DNA from: Diogma glabrata
Taxonomy: Eukaryota; Arthropoda; Insecta; Diptera; Cylindrotomidae
Length of the DNA: 64,000 nt
Assembly (NCBI GenBank): GCA_963693315.1
Contig: OY856186.1
Coordinates: forward strand, 374,961,328-375,025,327
Direction of reading: 5' to 3'
Shown here: positions 1 through 12,517 of the stretch, in pieces
Layout of the letters: every line of letters begins with the position of its first letter
Numbering within the stretch: position 1 is the first letter of the stretch
Program-made: the position numbers and the translations under genes
The notes under the pieces: model-generated
What the model saw: only the letters and a program-made list of their open reading frames with translations
What the model was told of the DNA's origin: nothing
The model's database searches: none

Positions 1-271
1 ATTACCCAAAAATAGTTAATTCACAAGCCACACTGCACGGCGCTTATCACTTATTTTATATTTAATTCAAATGGAGAAATTGATGTTATTACTTATTTGT
101 AAGTAAGTATAAAGTAACAAACAATAGTAGAATAATAAACCAAATTGTAGAACTTAAATAGAAAGGACGAAAAACGGAATAGAACGAAACAAAATAATTT
201 TGTTGCTTTTTTTCTTTTTATTTTGTTTGAACGTAAAATTATAGAATGGAAATAGAAGTAAACTAAAAATT

Positions 272-1160
272 TTGTTTCTATTTCTCATCACTGTTCATGA
301 CGCCAGTTATAAAAAAAATAACAATACCATACTCGACAATCTAATTTGCGATCAAGAAATTGCTCATAAAAAACGATCAGAACGGCATAAATTAACCAAA
401 ATTATGGAGGAATGTGATATTATTATACATCGAAAACAAAATAAACGCATTTCCGTACATGAAATTGCCGCTGTAGTAAATAGCAACACAAAAAGTCAGA
501 TAATAAAAACCACAGTGACACGCCGGTTACACGCGGCAGGTCTTAAGGCTAGTTTGCTGGTCTGTAAACCACTTTTTCGGACTCAAAATATGTAAAATGA
601 CTTATTTTTGCACAAAAGCATTTGAATCGATAAATAAATGGAAAAAAGTTTTATGGACCGGTGAATCAAAATATGAAATATTTGACTCAAAACGCAGAGT
701 TTATGTTTGCCGCCGTCGTCGCGAAAATTTTTTAAAAAGTGTTTAGTACCCGCAGTATGGAGATGCTTTGGTGGTAACAAGACTGGAGATCTGCATAGAA
801 GGGAAGGAATACCCAATAAGGAGGGATACCATAAGATTTTAGAAAGAAATCAATTTCATCGCGTTTTAGAATTATTGGTAGAGGTTTTGTTTTTCAAAAA
901 AATAACAATCCTAAACACACTTCGAAGTTGTGTAAAGATCAAATTTTGAAAACGAAAACTTAATATTATGGAGTGGCCTCCGCAGACTCTTGATTTGAAT
1001 TTAATACAACTTTCTTTGGAAAAGCCTAATCGATGTATTCGAAAAATTGAACCAACATCAAAGAAAGATATGTGGTTGAAGCTTCAAGAAGCCTAGAATA
1101 AAATCGAGCCATCAACGGGAAAATTATTAAATACAATGTCACGCGCGGTCATATCTGTGA
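272..1160 (+). pseudogene. Tc1-like transposase remnant
   Basis: A decayed Tc1-family DDE transposase spread over three frames. The N-terminal part (frame at 404-595) has a paired-type helix-turn-helix, with TVTRRLHAAGLKA as the usual Tc1 second-helix region. It continues out of frame near 640-715 (KKVLWTGESKYEIFDSKRR, where the family has W-T-D-E-S) and near 755-950 (VWRCFGGNKTGDLHR, then NKEGYHKIL). The last part, at 968-1110, reads like the family's WPPQSPDLNPIE block. Catalytic residues are lost: the first Asp is Gly in WTGES, the second block reads FQKNNNPKHTS where QQDN is expected, and the terminal Glu is Gln (LNLIQ). With frameshifts and stops the gene cannot make active enzyme. I found no convincing TIRs around it. 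Family assignment is confident; exact ends are not. Confidence 0.85.
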
Positions 1161-1243
1161 GACCAGTGGTTGAATTATAAGCCTGCTTATTTTCTTTGTA
1201 CTTAAATACTAAAGGGTTGTCAAATACGTAATATAATAATATA

Positions 1244-1380
1244 ATACGTTGATTGAATAGAGTTCATCCACTAGAGATATTTCACTGCTATTGCCAGTAG
1301 TATGTGATACTCGGATGTCAATAGCAGGAACTGAAGTACGCTAGGTTATCACACCCGTAGATTACAAAAATAATAAATCA
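1244..1380 (+). repeat. Interspersed repeat family X, copy 1
   Basis: Shares TGCTATTGCCAGT, a GTATGTGATA block, TGTCAATAGCAGG and TCACACCCGTAG in the same order with 51640-51950 (reverse strand) and 53770-53945. Relative to those copies it lacks about 15 bp around ATCTCACGTTAACT. The upstream segment TTGATTGAATAGAGTTCATC matches only the 51.7-kb copy. It is probably one end of a mobile element, but I see no protein homology. Confidence 0.7.
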
Positions 1381-1959
1381 AAAATAAATTTAAATAAAAA
1401 TAATTACAACTTATCTTAATTTTGTTAAATCTTTTATAAAATTTTATAAATCTCTTTTTTTCTTATAGAACTTCTTGCAAAATGTTTATTTTGACTATTT
1501 TGACAAAATTCCGTTAAATTCTGTTTTGAAAAATCCTTACCTGAAATAAAAGAACAAAAATAATAATTAGTTTTACAAAAACATTGCCTTAAAATAAAAA
1601 AGTTTAAATTGAATTATAAAAAGTAAAAAAAAATAAAAATTGTAAATACACCTATTACACACCGTAAGCTCTTTATTATATCTACCGGTCTCGGTCACAT
1701 TGGTTTTATAGTCTAAGGTACCAATGTTATTTTACCAGTTTCTCCAATCCATACGTAGTGGTGGACACCGAAGGTTGGATCTGGTTGGGTTAAACCAGAA
1801 AACGTATAAATTTCTGGTTATCTGTCGTCCCTAGTTGTATATAGACTGCCAACAGGTATAGACGGAGACCTGTTGGTAACCTTTATTTCATCCAAACTTG
1901 TGGGAGCAACATGAAAAAAAATTTAATTATGTTTTATACTTTTTTTAAGTCTATGTTTA

Positions 1960-2110
1960 TATTGTGGACGAAATTAGAGTAAATTTCCTTAATTGTGAGG
2001 TCATCGTTACCGGGTGACTTCAACGTCCACAAATAGTTGTGGTTATTATTTTCTAAGACGACCGACGAGGACAACAATGCGTTTCACTTTTGAGAAATGG
2101 AAACGAATGG
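1960..2110 (+). pseudogene. Possible LINE endonuclease scrap
   Basis: Around 1990-2035 the sequence reads NCEVIVTG, then after a one-base shift GDFNVHK, which resembles the GDFNVH motif of apurinic-type endonucleases in R1/I-type non-LTR retrotransposons. Nothing else of the domain is convincing, and the following open frames (2014-2275) are not recognisable. The short motif could be chance. Confidence 0.35.
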
Positions 2111-2345
2111 TTTTTCGGAAGTTTTTTCCAAGATTTCACTTTGGAACGCCATTGTTTTTATGCTGGCGATGTAAATCTTTCTGCTCCCAAATTTACTGAA
2201 ACCATTCAATTTTGTATTAATAAATTCGTTGCCTTCTCAATAATGAAATATCCCTACAAAAATATTTGCCTTTGAAGGCGACCAAATTCACTCTGAGAAA
2301 CAAATGTAGATAATTTAATATTGATATTTTTAACAAAAATCACGT

Positions 2346-2673
2346 ACAGGTTTTGCAGTCCAAATTCAGCATTTTGCAAATCAAATTCAACTTTTGCAAA
2401 TCAAATTCAACTTTTTTCAAATCAAATTCAACTTTTTGCAAATAAAATTTAGTATTTTGCAAATCAAATTCATCTTTTTGAAAATCAAATTCAATTTTTT
2501 GCTCTTCAATTTGATTTACAAAAATTTAATTTAATTTGCAAAATATTGAATTCAATTTGCGAAAAGTTGAATTTGATTTGCAAAAGTTGAATTTGATTTG
2601 CAAAATGTTGAATTTGACTTGCAAAATGTTGAATTTGATTTGCAAAATGTTGAATTTGGACTGCAGAACCTGT
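2346..2673. mobile_element. 328-bp foldback element of AAATTCAAC repeats
   Basis: The ends are ACAGGTTTTGCAGTCC and its complement GGACTGCAGAACCTGT (15 of 16 match). The left half is a run of ~20-bp imperfect units of the type TTTGCAAATCAAATTCAAC. The right half is the same unit in opposite orientation (GTTGAATTTGATTTGCAAA), with the switch near 2505. The whole element can fold into one long hairpin. Flanks share AAATC on both sides, but the rest of any target duplication has diverged. No coding capacity is expected; the open frame on the minus strand is a by-product of the repeat. Confidence 0.8.
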
Positions 2674-2976
2674 AAATCGCTCCCCATATTTAAAGGCTAA
2701 TAAAATATCAAACCACATAATTGAAAAACGAAAAAGCAAATATTGACAGTGCGAATACGGCAACTTTTTGACTATATCCATTTCTGACAAAAGTTTTACA
2801 GCACCATTAACTATTTAAATTACAGTACCAAATCTTCTATACTTCCTATTATTGACGGTGATTTAATTGTCACTGACCCAGTGATGAAAGTCACATTATT
2901 CGTCGGACTTTTGGCTTTAAACTCAATTTTTTGGAAACTCCTAAAGAAATACCCCAACTCCACTCTTCAGGAGTTA

Positions 2977-3110
2977 ATACTTTTTAGGATTCCGTTTTTT
3001 ATACGGAACGCTATGCTATTAGTGAGAGTAAAACGAGTTTTTCACATTATATCGATTATCTCGTAAACTATAAATGCTATGAACTTGAAATTTGAGGTGC
3101 GTATAAAACT
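2977..3110 (+). repeat. LINE/SINE tail-like repeat
   Basis: Begins with a GGATTCCG...CGGAACG pair and later has CTCGTAAACTATAAATGCTATGAACTTGAAATTT. This parallels 27583-27720 (AGGGTTCCG, then AACTATAAGTGCTATCAGCTTGAAATTTT). Such GGTTCCG plus AACTATAA.TGCTAT text is typical of the 3' regions of insect non-LTR elements. Assignment is by resemblance only. Confidence 0.5.
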
Positions 3111-3419
3111 AATCTGTCCACATGAAATGACGGATACAAATAAAACTAAAGTGGTTTTCGTTGTGTTTACAGGAGTACTATGTGAGACCTTTGAGAAAAT
3201 ACAATTTTTTCTAGATTCAAGTAGGGTATCATATGAAAGGATTTCATTTCAGTATTCCTTAAAAGTTTATTTTGGAATTTTACACCTCACTATTTTTTGA
3301 ATAATTTTGAATAATGACGGTTTTTTCATGTTTTCTTACCTCGCTCGATTAGCTCCGAACCTAACTAAACGAAAATTTTCAAATGTATTTGGAATGATAG
3401 AAAAATTAGTAAGTTTTTA

Positions 3420-4740
3420 ATAAAAAATGTATAAAAGTGTCATACAGTCATTAAGGGGGTGGAAATGAGAAGGGGTAAAAACACTATTTAAAATGTGGTC
3501 AAGTGGGACGTCATTTGAAAGAGCACCTAATTTAGAAAACAAATCAATTTTTTTGCACAGTTTTTGGGTTATTGTTAAAAAAGTGCGACTTTCAAACCGC
3601 TCCCCCCTACGTTTCGACACTGTTTGACAGAAAAATTTTTAAAAATTCAGAGTTAGGAAATTTGGTAAATTTTGTATGAAAACAATAGCAAAGTCTCAAA
3701 TAATTATATTTCTGTGTGTTTAGGGGACCAGGGTAAAGAGGGTAAAAACAAACTTTTTTGACCCAAGCGAGTGGGGTGTCATTTGAAAGAGCACCTAATT
3801 TAGAATTCGTTGCAATTTTTTTTAGAATTTTGCGGTGCCGTTTTTGAATTGTATTCAAAAAGGTGCAAAATTCAGACCCCCCTCCCCATACGTTTCTACA
3901 CTGATTGACAGAAAAATTTGTAAAAATTCACAGACCTAGGAAATTTGGTAAATTTTGTATGAAAACTATAGCGAAGTCTCCACTAACTATATTTCTGTGT
4001 GTTTAGGGGACCGGGGTAGAGAGGGTAAAAAAACCTTTTTTGACCCAAGCGAATTCGTTGCAACTTTTTTTAGAATATTGCGGTGCCCAGTTTTTGAGTT
4101 ATTGTCAAAAAAGTACAAAATTCTGACCGTTCCCCTCCATACGTTTCGACACTCATTGACAGAAAAATTTGTAAAAATTCATAGTTAGGATACTTGGTAA
4201 ATTTTGTATGAAAATTATAACGAAGTCTAACGAATAATTATATTTCTATGTGTTTAGGGGACGGGGGTAGAGAAGGTAAAAAAACCTTTTTTGACCCAAG
4301 CGAGTGGGGTGTCATTACTCATTTGAGAGAACACTTAATTTAAAAATTATTGCAATTTTTTTTAGAAACTTTGGGTGCACAGTTTTTGAGTTATGGACAA
4401 GAAAGTGCAAAATTCAGATCGTTCCGCGACCTTCCCCCCCCCCCCTACGTTTCGACGATGATTGACAGAAAAATTTGAAAAAATTCACAGAGACAGGAAG
4501 ATTGGTAAATTTTGAATGAAAATCATAGCGAAGACTCAAATAATTATATTTCTGTGTGTTTAGGGGATGGGTGTGGGGAGAGTAAAAAAAAACATTTTTC
4601 ATATGAAGGAGTACATAATTTAAGAAACATTACAATTTTTTTTAGAATTTTGCAATGCAGAGTTTTTGTGTTATTGGAAAAAAAAATATTTTTAGTATGT
4701 AGCCTCTCCAGCCCCCTAATTTCAACACTTGATTGACCGA
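3420..4740. repeat. Diverged tandem array, unit ~250-300 bp
   Basis: Five successive units can be anchored on a (GTTTCGACAC...GATTGACAGAAAAATT) block at about 3611, 3892, 4143, 4449 and 4719, giving spacings of 281, 251, 306 and 270 bp. Other shared blocks in order are TATTTCTGTGTGTTTAGGGG, GTAAAAA...TTTTTTGACCCAAGCGAG, GTGTCATTTGAAAGAGCACC and TTTTTTTTAGAATTTTG. The first unit (3420-3610) is shorter and most diverged. All open frames inside are by-products of the repeat. Confidence 0.85.
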
Positions 4741-4924
4741 AAATATAATCAATTTTAATCCATTTCAAGCTGGTGTAATTGAAACTTTCTTAAGTTAGCA
4801 AAACCATCTATGGATAAGATTTAACCTGAATTATCATTTGTTTTGCAATTTTTGATCAATGAAGATTTGATTGTAATTTACTTTTGACATTTACAATATA
4901 ACATTTATTTTATTATGCGTCTAT

Positions 4925-5035
4925 GGTCTGGAAATATAAGGACATTACAACACAACTTTTTGTCAATAATTTTTGATATTGTGTTCTTTTACATTCACGG
5001 AACCCTTGACGAGCGAATTTTATTCGCTCTTGTCT
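4925..5035 (-). repeat. Interspersed tail repeat, minus-strand copy
   Basis: On the minus strand it reads GACAAGAGCGAATAAAATTC, GCTCGTCAAGGGTTCCGTGA, ATGTAAAAGAACACAATAT and AAGTTGTGTTGTA. The same blocks occur in the same order at 20625-20720 on the plus strand. It abuts the dead LINE that starts near 4995 and may be a separate insertion. Confidence 0.65.
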
Positions 5036-6640
5036 GACTTTTTTTTTTATATAAAAAGTGTTGTGTTATAGAGTTTACAATATGTATCACAACAACACAT
5101 AAATACCTTTTAAGACCTAGGTCCCACAACAACATGCGCTCTAAGGTGTTGATGAACGCTTTATTTTTAAACCCCTGTGGATTGAAACCACCTGAGACTA
5201 TGGGTTCTATTTGTATGCAGTTCATTTATATGCAGTTCCATTTGTATGCAGTTCAGAAAAACAAGTTTTTCTGCGATCTGCCAATATGACAGCGGGGGAT
5301 CTCGACCGTTTGACTGCTTGCGCTAGCCGATTACCGAGTGAAACGGTCGCATGAATAATTTTGAGGCATGATGCCGCTGATTTCATCTGAGCACTGTTGA
5401 TGACGATATTTGAAAAAAAAAAAAAACAACGAGGTCAGCAACAGTGCGACGATGTTGTAGGGAATGAAGTTTTGATGTCAAATCTCGATCACCCACAATT
5501 CGTATAGCCCGCTTTTGAAGAGTCTGTGAGGGCTAAGATGGAAACAGAAGCAGCACCCCAAACTTGACAACAGTACTCCATACAGGGACGAATATAGGAC
5601 TTATAAACATGGAGCAATTGGTATGGAGTGAAAATTTTTTTGCATCTTTTTAGGAGGCCGAGTTTTTTAGACGCGCTTTTTGCCATCGCCATTACATGAT
5701 CGTTCCAGAGTAGGTCATTTGAAACTGTGACACCCAATAAACGAATGCTTTTACATTCACCTATTGGTTCATCACACATGCTGAATAAAATATCTTTGGG
5801 GGAACTCGGTCTTTAATCTGGAAACAATCAACAGCTGTGTTTTGGTAGAGTTGAAATTGACCAGGTTTTGGTCACCCCAATCGGCGACTTTTTTATGTCC
5901 TTTTTCACGTTTATGGCAGCGTCTCTACGGGCGGGATAAATTCGTTCGTGCATTTTCCTTTTTGAAGGAAGAGGCTCGAATGACTTGTGCAAAGTACTAT
6001 CATCTGCAAAACTATTTATTGGGCTGCTGGTGATTTTCAACAATTCGCTGATATAAATCGAAAATAGAGTTGGGAACAATACAGTCTTGAGGTACAACAG
6101 CTTTAATTAATTTAGACTCAGATGAAAATCCGTCTAAGGAGACCGAAATATATGGGTTGGATAGAAAATTTTAAATCAGCTTCACAACATTGGGATGAAA
6201 ACCGTACCCAATGAGCTTGATTAAGTTGGCATGCCAGACTCGATCGAATGCCTTGGAGGTGTCTAAAGCGATAACGTATTGTTTCACCACCTTTATCAAG
6301 TATGCTGTTCCAGCAATGCGCTACATAGTTTAATAGATCGGTGGTTGATCTTTTGTTTTGAAAACCGTATTGGCTGTCGGCTATTAAATGATTTATTTCC
6401 AGAAATTTTGAAATGTGTGTATCAATATAATGCTCGTTGACTTTGGATAGAACCGATAGTAAAGCTATTGACCTATAATTTAAGATATCGGATTTTTGTT
6501 CCTTTTTGGGGGACGGGCTGGATATTTGCCAACTTCCAACGCGAGGGAAATATGCCAAATTTGTAGGATTGGTAGAATATTTTAGTCAAAGTCGGTGCAA
6601 GTTCTTTAGAGAAGGATTTTAATATAATGGGTGGAATGTT
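4995..6640 (-). pseudogene. Dead non-LTR retrotransposon (RT, 3' end)
   Basis: On the minus strand, from 6640 downward, pieces of a LINE reverse transcriptase appear in order. 6118-6558 has LNYRSIALLSVLSKV, SQYGFQNKRSTTDL and a degraded motif-A region. 5828-6097 has FPTLFSIYISELL and the catalytic FADDSTLH. 5489-5779 has the post-RT region RLLGVTVSNDLLWNDHV and KSYIRPCMEYCCQVWG. 4995-5480 is the 3' part, seen again at 36921-37205 (same strand) and 52257-52347 (plus strand). Frameshifts separate every block, so it is inactive. The clade is within the Jockey/CR1 group and I do not assign it further. Confidence 0.85.
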
Positions 6641-6649
6641 GTCCATTCC

Positions 6650-9600
6650 TTATTAAAAATTGATACAAAGAAATTGGTGGTGAAAATTTTCAGTTTAAAC
6701 TCAGAACCAAAAAGGTCTATTTACACATCTAAACCAAAAACAGTTTAGCATCTGAGTTATCTAAGCAAAATATGACAATATTTTAGTACAAATATCTATA
6801 ATTGAAACTTTGTACATGTTTTGTTTCTTAAAACTCAACTAAAACTATATAATTTTGTTTAAAAATTAGATTTAAAAAAAAAAGTTTAAAAACAAAACCA
6901 AAATTTAATTTAAGGTCATTAAATTTTCTTTTGACAATTTTGTTTAAAACTTTTATTTAAACAGAACACAAAGTTTAGGAAAAAATCGGAGTTTTTTACG
7001 ATATAGACATAAAAATTGAAAAAAACTGCAATCTTGCTTAAAAGAAATCAACTTCCACCTGCCTCACTCAAGGTGTCATTCTCGGAATTGAGTTTATTAG
7101 AAAAAATTGCGGTTATAGTGTGCAACCTATGTGTGTAAAATATATACGTCAATATGCTAAGAAGATCTCTCAAATTCTTAAAAACAAAAATGTTTTCGCT
7201 CACATCCAAAATTTATTTTACCTTTTTGGGGTCTTTGGACTGTGATAGAAAGTTCAATCCATAATCTTTGAGTTTTTCTCCTTTCTACCCTTTTTATACA
7301 ATTTTTTAATTTCTGTAGTTTACTTTTTTCTTTCGACTGTTTTCCTTTCTACGAATCGTGGTAATCTTTTCAATATTATTTTTAAATCCATTTACTTTTC
7401 ACATCCAGATTTAATTATTTGATTTTTTTATCCTAAGTCATGCGATTTTTTTGTGTATAGGTGTTATGCTACTATCGTCTGGGCAGTTATGTTTGTTATG
7501 TGTATTTGTCAATATCCAGCTTTTGTACCGCAAGTAGGATATCATATGAAAGAATGATAGCACAGAATTTTTAAAAACTTTATTCCGCAATTTTTCTTTT
7601 CTAGTTTTCCATATAATTTTTAAAATTTGTCTCTTTCAATGTTTGCTTTTATTACTTATGGCAAATGCATGGTATTCTGATTAAATCTTGATATATGATA
7701 CGAGTGCACTTGGAATTCGTTACTAGCTTTCTCTTTGAGCACTTGCGGTAAGCAAATTTTGTCACTTTTTTGTTCATAAACAAAAATGTATGTCTGTTGG
7801 AACATTAACGACTTTGGTTAATAACTCAATTTTTTATGAAACTTTGATTGAGTGTAGATTGAATGACAAGTAGTTTTTTAGCAGACTAAGAAAAAATTTG
7901 GCATTCAAAATTAAAACTCGTTATCACTTAATGTAATTTTTGTTTGAAAATTAGAATTTAGTAATTGAGCCCAAAATTGGCTTAGAAGTTTTCGATGTAC
8001 AGAACATACTTCCGGCGGACAGACCGAAGTTTTTATGTTGGTTGACACTCTGCCCTTATCACTCAAAACGTCGATTTTAAAATTTTTTTCAGAATTTATT
8101 TCTTTTCAGATCTAAGGAAAAATTTTTTTAATTTTTACATGTTGCGCTAAAAATTATCTTTATACGGAAAGACAACATTCCACCAAAAGTTTAAAAAATA
8201 AACACGAAACTATATGTATAGTTGACGAGGTTAATTGGAATTTAAACAAAACATTCAGATATCATAAATCGTGTTATCGAACTCAAGGAAAATTTCGAAG
8301 TTCACCGGTAGTCATGAAAATAAAGTGGGCTGAAAATAATTGATACTTGGTGGGTGCTTCAATTCACACATGTTAAGCTTTAGATGTGGTGTTTTCAGTT
8401 TGTAAAGCTATTGTAGTTTAAGACAAACAGATGTTCAAAAGACCTTCTTCTTAGTCCAAATATTTTATTTTGCCGTTTTCGTATGAATCCATATACTGTA
8501 AATCAAATCTGTAGTGTGAAGTGAATACCAACATACCCACAAAACATCAGATATACCAATTTTTAAAAATTTGAATGCCGAGTTTGTCAAAGTCTTAACT
8601 AAAATCGAATTTAAATAAAAAGTGAGATTTTCAGACTGATTAAATTAGTTTGCCAATTATTGATTTTGGAAGGAAATTTATATAAAAGTTCGAAATTGAA
8701 ATAATGTTGTAAATTAACTCTGTAAATGAACATTTTGAAATATAAATTAAATTCAATTGTTATCATGGTGACATTCAAATCAATGTTAGCAGTATGTCAC
8801 TGAAATATTTTAAATTGTTGACCTCGTGAGTTAACCTAAAATAAAATTAATTAGTTAGAGTAGTAGCAATAACAATCCAATTTATAAAACATAGTAAGAC
8901 ATATGATTCCAACAGTGAATATAATTGTATTTTTTTATGAATGATAGTATGCATATACAATAAACTGCTACAGGTTTAACCCGGTGTAATTTTTTTCTTT
9001 AATGACTTGTGTTCGATTGTCGTTTAGCGCTCGATTTAAAATGTACATAACCATCATTTGTTTTTAGATGTTGTTTAGATGTTTTTTAGATGTATAGAGT
9101 TCAGGGTTCTTAGTTATTTTTATAATTGTACGATGAGATTTTTTACTTTAAAATTCTATTTCGACGCAACAAAGAACCAACTATAGTCTATAATCAACAT
9201 AATTTAAACAATTTAAGCTTTATAATCTAGAAAAATAATCCGCATTTAAATAAATTTCTTTGCAATTGGAACTAAATTAATACAATTTTCCAAAGGTGTA
9301 TAGAAGTTTACATACAAAACAAGTGAAATGTGTTTAAATAAAAAGGAACAAATATTTTTAGTTTGTAACATTTGGAAACACAACCAATCCTTGTGCAAAA
9401 CAAGTATCATAAGATTATATCCTCAAACTACTAACAAAAGAAAAGGTACCAAACTTACTAATGAAAAACATTAAAATATTTAAATATGTACAGACATATC
9501 ACATAATATAAATTAGTTTATTATATTAACTTTATTTTATCTGAATGTAAATATCTATGCTTAAAATCGGATTAAAATTTATGAAAATTTTTAATTAAAT

Positions 9601-10480
9601 TTACAAACATATAAATATTGTTTCTGATGATTTTAATACACATATTATTCTTCAATTTTATGACAAATCTTATTAAAAATTAAAATAAATTCCTATAGAC
9701 CTCAAAGAAGATATAAATTCAAACTTAGAGACAATAAGATACAATAAGCACGTATTATTTTCCATTTTATGTAAAAAAAAAGATACGTGATTCAAAAAAA
9801 AAATTCTTAAAATATTACAAATAAAAAATTCTGTTTTCAAATTTGGAAAAGATAGAACGAATAAATTACCATGACATTGCATAATGTTTCCGAAAAACAT
9901 AATGAAATAAAACATTCATTCATATCAAATATTAAATTTAAAGAAACGGGTTAATGATGTTACTGATAATATTGAATTACATGTTTGTAGTTTGAAACAA
10001 ATTTTCATTATCAAAGAAATCAAAATGATGTTTTGGAAAATCGCCAAATAGCTTTGGTATTGAACAAATTACAATACGATTATTCTATTTATATAAAAAC
10101 ATATAAATTATTGGAAATTTTCGAACAAAAAGACGGTAATAAAATAAAAATTCATTTAATAAAAAATCAATTTTCTACTAATTAGTTAAAATGATATCAT
10201 AGATTTTATTATGTCATAAATCTTATTTATCTTAATAAAATGCAGCCTTGCATTTCAAAACTATTTAATAATCAATAATCAAGATACTTACATATAACTG
10301 AATAGAGCAACATGTAAACAGGATAACAGGTGCAGTATTTATTTAGCAATTTTTGTTGATTTTTTGGTTTCAAAATTTCTCCTGTCAAAACTTCTCCGCA
10401 AAAACATTTTAAATGATGAACCGACCGCTATAGTTTTTATTCAATCATTTAATATTTCCTAACGTAACGTTCGAAGTTAA
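6650..10480. other. A+T-rich stretch, no gene seen
   Basis: Very A+T-rich, with no open frame of convincing composition on either strand and no TIR or tandem array that I could recognise. Near 9673-9915 there is a minus-strand open frame of low complexity (Phe/Ile/Asn-rich), which I regard as chance. Confidence 0.6.
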
Positions 10481-10640
10481 TTGGGTGGTTTACAGACAAA
10501 ATTCTTCACATTTTCGAATTTTTTTTAAATTTGTCATGCCACTAAAGGGGGAGGAGACAGAAACAAAATCCCACGTTTTCGGTAATAACTAAAAAACTAA
10601 ACAGTCGAAAACTCATTGATTTTTTTTTAAATATGTCAAT
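10480..10640. repeat. Direct repeat D, copy 1
   Basis: The block from 10579 to about 10635 (CGGTAATAACTAAAAAACTA, then AACAGTCGAAAACTCATTGA and a T/A run) recurs almost identically at 11278-11332, roughly 700 bp downstream. A shorter match lies on the minus strand at 27855-27905. The two close copies flank the hairpin element at 10945-11208. Confidence 0.75.
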
Positions 10641-10944
10641 TTTTTTTTGATTTTTCTAAATCAAACTCGATCCTTAAAAAAACTGTTGTTTTACTATCAC
10701 CTTTTCTCGATACCATAAGACGACAGTAAGTCGAAAAGTTTATTTTGAATAAAAACAGTGACAGTATAAAGTGAGATACAGCCCAATACAATATGAAATT
10801 AAAATTTTAGATTTTATTTTTGGATATTATTAAGTATTCAACGCCGCTATTGTTTCACAACAACAGGCATACAATTCCGCAAACAATATTTCTTAGCAAG
10901 AATATTCAATAGCTTCGAGAGTTGATTGTAGAAATTTGCAGTAC

Positions 10945-11208
10945 ATATCGTCACTGTTATGCCAGAGTCACGAATGTGCAAAATTGTATCTTTGAGATAA
11001 TTGCATTTTAAAGTTATAATTGCATTTTATAAAAACTTATATTCACACTTTGGTGATTTTAGAAGTTCATGTTTGACCATGAAGCACTTTTCATATCATA
11101 TTCGTGTTTCTGGCACTGAATTTCACGACAAAAATAAGTCATATTATCATATTAGTGAAAAACTTGAAATTTTGCACATTCGTGACTCTGGCATAACAGT
11201 GACGATAT
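10945..11208. mobile_element. 264-bp hairpin element with perfect 41-bp arms
   Basis: The left arm 10945-10985 and right arm 11168-11208 are perfect 41-bp inverted complements; the outer end is ATATCGTCACTGTTATGCCA. The loop is 182 bp, A+T-rich and unrelated to any gene I know. The perfect arms imply recent formation or ongoing correction. No clean target duplication is visible at the arm ends, so the true element could be larger. The open frame at 11001-11210 spans loop and arm and is not considered a gene. Confidence 0.8.
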
Positions 11209-11277
11209 AACACAGCGTCCAAAATAATACACTGCATTTCTTTTATATAACACCTAAAAGTTTATTTACAATTTTTT

Positions 11278-11332
11278 CGGTAATAACTAAAAAACTAAAC
11301 AGTCGAAAACTCATTGATTTTTTTTTAAATAT
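11278..11332. repeat. Direct repeat D, copy 2
   Basis: Near-identical to 10579-10635. The two copies lie on either side of the 41-bp-arm hairpin, as expected for segmental duplication or for long flanking repeats of one larger element. Confidence 0.75.
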
Positions 11333-12517
11333 ATCTTGAAACCAAGCCTTTAAGTGTCACTAGACCAGCTCAAGCACTTATCGAAACATCGAGTTTCACT
11401 GATATTAAGGTAAACGTCCATAATGTGGATCGTTGTACCAATTGTGGATCGTCTAACAGAAATTTGTTCAAAATAAGAAAAATGATGGGTGTTCAAATGT
11501 TTAGATTATCAAGAAATATAAATTCAAGTCCAATATTGCCTGTGTCAGATTTTGAGCGGGAAAAATACTTACAAACATTAGTTTTATAACTTAGATATTC
11601 ACTGCGTCGGCAGTACAAAATACAAAACAGTCAAATTGACATTTTGTTAATTTTTTCTTAAGGAACGTGCTTTACTAAAATAAGCTTTTAAGACGGTGTA
11701 ATTAAACTTAGTGTTTTTTTATTTTTACGGCTATGTAGGTATATATATACAATTTATCCTAAAAAATCATTATTTTCAAAAAAAATTAATTAAGGTATAA
11801 TTTGAGTAGGTTCACATTATGTACATCGTATTTTCGATCTTGCCCAATTGTGGATCGGTGCGATCCAATTTAAGTTCAAATCCTCGCAATTTTTTTTTCG
11901 AATTTACTATTACAAAAAAATCAGTAAAATTAAAACTTTAATTACAGTTAATAACAGACTAGACGTATTTTCAACCTGAGCGAATTCGGATCTAGGTTTT
12001 TCTAAATATATTTCTTATTTTTTGAAAATGAATTTGTTGAAACGCTTAACTGAATTCACTGTTCGATAGGCATGTTTTTTGATAAAATTCGCATTAAACT
12101 AAATAAAAAAGTGTAGGTCCAACTAAGGCCAACTTGTTTCTGATGGTATTTGTAATTAAAAATAATTGATATGCCAGGTTTTTTAACTAAGCTTTAGAAA
12201 AAACTCAATGTTTAAAAATCGCATCGATGTCTCTAATGTGGACCGCGCGATCCGAATTAGGAACTTGTATGAAATTCTTTTGTACCGAATGAAGATCTTG
12301 TTTAAAATTAATTTTTGTATTTTGTTGATGAAAGGAAAAATGCGTTCTAGACGTTGTAAAGAATGGAATGACCGTTCATACAGTCAGTAAAGCAGAACCA
12401 CATTATATAACCACCTAAAAAATCTGAACGCTGATAAAAAGAAGGCGCAATAAGTATTTTTTCAAAACTGCAAGATTACTCGTTACCTAGAATAACCATA
12501 TGCCCACATAATGTTGC

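Noticed and set aside
1440..1660. Similarity between 1440-1660 and 61240-61440 (CCTTACCTGAAA, AAAAAGTTTAAATTGA, AAAAATTGTAAATA in the same order)
   Set aside because: Mostly A+T-rich simple text; shared blocks are short and could be convergent. Not strong enough for a repeat call.
9673..9915. Minus-strand 80-codon open frame
   Set aside because: Phe/Ile/Asn-rich, with no motif; such frames are expected by chance in this base composition.
11001..11210. Open frame overlapping the 41-bp-arm hairpin
   Set aside because: It runs through loop and arm of a non-coding element; the text comes from the inverted repeat.
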